A DNA stretch of 7,536 bases from Phycisphaerales bacterium (GTDB taxonomy: Bacteria > Planctomycetota > Phycisphaerae > Phycisphaerales > SM1A02). A program made the translations under genes and the position numbers. Of the stretch, positions 6,114 through 7,536 are shown piece by piece (positions within the stretch are counted from its first letter, which is position 1; each line of letters starts with the position of its first letter). Below the pieces are notes generated by a model. The model had not been told where the DNA came from. It was given only the letters and a program-made list of their open reading frames with translations, and did not search any database. Where the stretch lies: positions 507 to 8,042 of the forward strand of contig DOVP01000286.1 of the NCBI GenBank assembly GCA_003520025.1, read 5' to 3'.

Positions 6114-7022
6114 GTGAAAGTATTTACCGCTGGTCAGACATCTTCATCCACGCCGCGGACCGGTGAGAGGGTGTCGATACGGAAAGTTGCCCCGTGGAGT
6201 GTTTCGTTGCTGCTGCACATCGGGGTGATTACGGTGGGTTTTCTGGTGACATGGTCGATTATTCGGCTTGATGAGCGTCTTCCATCACCGGTCGTGACGG
6301 GCGATGTTGCCGTGGTGTCGCCCGTTGTGGCGCTGCATCCTGCACCATCGGAGTCGATGACCACACCACCTACGATTCCCATGCCCGACCTTTCGCCTGC
6401 TGCGAGTTCAGTACCGCATATCACAGGCCCCACTCCAGCGAACTCCGTCGAGACAGCGTCCACGCCACCCGCATTTGCCGGTGCCTCGATGGGCGTCGCC
6501 CGCGAAGTCGTTTTCGTCATCGACGCAAGTGGCAGCATGACCGCTTGGCTTCCCTTCGTGATCGATGAAGTGGAGCGAACACTGGCCGCCATGAGCGGCG
6601 ACCAACAGTTCGCAGTCGTGTACTTCGCTGGTGATGTCGTTCGGGTGACGCCGAAGCGGGGACTGGTGAGGGTTACACCCGAGGCAGCCGCCGAGGTTGT
6701 TGCCACGCTTCGCAATACGGCCGGGCACCAACTTGGTGGTGGTTCCGATCCATCGCCGGCGATGAAGAAGGCCTTCTCGATGCGTCCCGAACTCGTATTG
6801 CTCTTGAGCGAAGGACTCGATGGCCGCGGCCGCTGGGCGGTGGATCGCGATGCTACGTTGCGGGCCCTTGATGAATACAACTCCGACCGCCACACTCGTG
6901 TCGCGTGTATTCGTTTGACCACAGGTGAGAGAGCCACCCCGGCCAAACTGATGCAGGCCATTGCCGAAGCCCACGGCGACGGCACTGTCACGACCATCAC
7001 CCTTGAGGAACTGGACCGATGA
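6114..7022 (+). CDS. Membrane-anchored VWA-domain protein with a TonB-like transmembrane helix
   Basis: 302 aa from the GTG at 6114. A short cytoplasmic N-terminus with basic residues precedes one transmembrane helix (about 28-49), predicting type II topology with the C-terminal part in the periplasm. The helix contains SLLLH (Ser31, His35), the same Ser-x3-His spacing as Ser16/His20 of E. coli TonB. A Pro/Ser/Thr/Ala-rich spacer follows (56-125), as in TonB linkers. Residues 130-300 form a von Willebrand factor A domain: VVFVIDASGSM with the MIDAS motif DASGS (137-141), a GGGSDPSPAMKKA segment (208-220) with Ser at the usual Thr position, and LLLSEGLDG (229-237) with Glu where most have Asp. 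It probably binds a metal ion and a protein partner. Its stop overlaps the ExbB start (ATGA), implying coupled synthesis and a shared complex. The exact start is uncertain; GTG 6171 is a less likely alternative. Confidence 0.82.
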   Translation: MKVFTAGQTSSSTPRTGERVSIRKVAPWSVSLLLHIGVITVGFLVTWSIIRLDERLPSPVVTGDVAVVSPVVALHPAPSESMTTPPTIPMPDLSPAASSVPHITGPTPANSVETASTPPAFAGASMGVAREVVFVIDASGSMTAWLPFVIDEVERTLAAMSGDQQFAVVYFAGDVVRVTPKRGLVRVTPEAAAEVVATLRNTAGHQLGGGSDPSPAMKKAFSMRPELVLLLSEGLDGRGRWAVDRDATLRALDEYNSDRHTRVACIRLTTGERATPAKLMQAIAEAHGDGTVTTITLEELDR

Positions 7023-7536
7023 GTATGAGACTGTTCATAGCCGCTGTATCACTCCTTGCATCAACAGCACCAGTTGCGGCCTCGCCCACTGCCCGCAGTT
7101 TTGCCTCCGCGTTTTTCATCTCCCGCAACGGCGACGGCCGGATTGAGATCCTTGGAACGGCGGTGGTCTGGCTTCTGTTGTGCCTGTCCGCGGTGGCTGT
7201 CGGCTTGGTGATCTCCATGGCCAGCACCAATCGCCGTCATGCCATCCTGCCCGATGGTTTCATCGAGCAGATGCAGGAAGACATCAAGGCCAGACGATTC
7301 CGCGATGCCATGACACGGGCCGATGCGAGCGAGACCTTCATCGGTCGGATCATGGGAGAGGCCATGCGGCAGGCTCCGCATGGCTGGAATGCCGTGATCC
7401 GCACGCTTGAGCAGGCCTCGGAAGAGCGAACTGTCTCGCGGCTACGTCAAATCGAGATCCTCAACACCATCGGGCAAGTCAGTCCGATGATCGGCCTGTT
7501 TGGCACGGTCTACGGCATGATTCTGGCATTCACTGC
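7019..7536 (+). CDS. ExbB/TolQ/MotA-family proton-channel protein, N-terminal part (runs off the right edge)
   Basis: About 172 codons are visible; the frame is open at the right edge. Residues 1-21 form a signal peptide (MSMRLFIAAVSLLAS, then APVAA-S), a feature of many planctomycete and proteobacterial ExbB-like proteins. A transmembrane helix lies at about 45-67, then a charged cytoplasmic segment (68-148), then the start of the conserved MotA/TolQ/ExbB core with QVSPMIGLFGTVYGMILAF (153-171), matching the family's LGLLGTVxGMxxAF signature. These proteins form pentameric inner-membrane channels that use proton flow to drive a partner such as ExbD plus TonB, TolR/TolA or MotB. The ATG at 7019 overlaps the VWA stop by four bases and keeps the signal peptide intact; a second in-frame ATG lies two codons later. 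An ExbD-like gene would be expected just beyond the window. Confidence 0.9.
   Translation, partial: MSMRLFIAAVSLLASTAPVAASPTARSFASAFFISRNGDGRIEILGTAVVWLLLCLSAVAVGLVISMASTNRRHAILPDGFIEQMQEDIKARRFRDAMTRADASETFIGRIMGEAMRQAPHGWNAVIRTLEQASEERTVSRLRQIEILNTIGQVSPMIGLFGTVYGMILAFT

Noticed and set aside
6114..7536. Zorya-like anti-phage system (MotA/ExbB-type channel)
   Set aside because: Zorya pairs a MotA-like ZorA with an OmpA-domain ZorB and helicase or nuclease genes. Here the partner is a VWA protein and the visible ExbB has a plain signal-peptide architecture; no defence gene is in view.
1..7536. Mobile elements, CRISPR arrays, riboswitches
   Set aside because: Read on both strands, I found no transposase or integrase frames, no regularly spaced repeats, no terminal inverted repeats and no recognisable riboswitch fold.

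Overview
The window is GC-rich, densely coded DNA that looks like an ordinary chromosomal stretch of a Planctomycetota bacterium, possibly of the Phycisphaerae type. This assignment is inferred from the gene repertoire: an unusual paired ketosynthase set, a plant/actinobacterial-type (class II) DAHP synthase, a secreted FG-GAP repeat protein, a DoxX protein with a long insert, and an ExbB-like channel with an N-terminal signal peptide next to a von Willebrand A protein. No marker gene in the window proves it. I see no insertion sequence, prophage, CRISPR array or integration scar.

Layout. (1) Positions 1-228, minus strand: the first 76 residues of a secreted FG-GAP (beta-propeller) protein that runs off the left edge. 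(2) Positions 379-2957, minus strand: two translationally coupled ketosynthase-fold genes. The first transcribed (2957 to 1689) has lost every catalytic residue and resembles a KS-beta/chain-length-factor subunit. The second (1692 to 379) has the full Cys-His-His triad and Lys. (3) Positions 2984-3742, plus strand: a divergent eight-helix membrane protein with a ZIP metal-transporter layout but altered metal ligands. (4) Positions 3751-5118, minus strand: class II DAHP synthase, first step of the shikimate pathway, convergent with the ZIP-like gene. A tRNA-Leu(UAG) lies just upstream of it on the same strand (5158-5239). (5) Positions 5302-7536, plus strand: DoxX-family membrane protein, then a membrane-anchored VWA protein, then an ExbB/TolQ/MotA-type proton channel cut by the right edge. 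The last two genes overlap by four bases.

How the genes may work together. The two ketosynthase genes probably form a KS-alpha/KS-beta heterodimer that builds a fatty-acyl or polyketide-like chain, but no ACP, ketoreductase, acyltransferase or thioesterase is in view, so the product is unknown. The VWA protein has a single transmembrane helix with the Ser-x3-His pattern of TonB and is coupled to ExbB. This suggests a proton-motive-force driven energy-transducing complex in which a VWA domain takes the place of the usual TonB C-terminal domain. These two gene pairs are the most interesting parts of the window. The DAHP synthase and tRNA are housekeeping genes.
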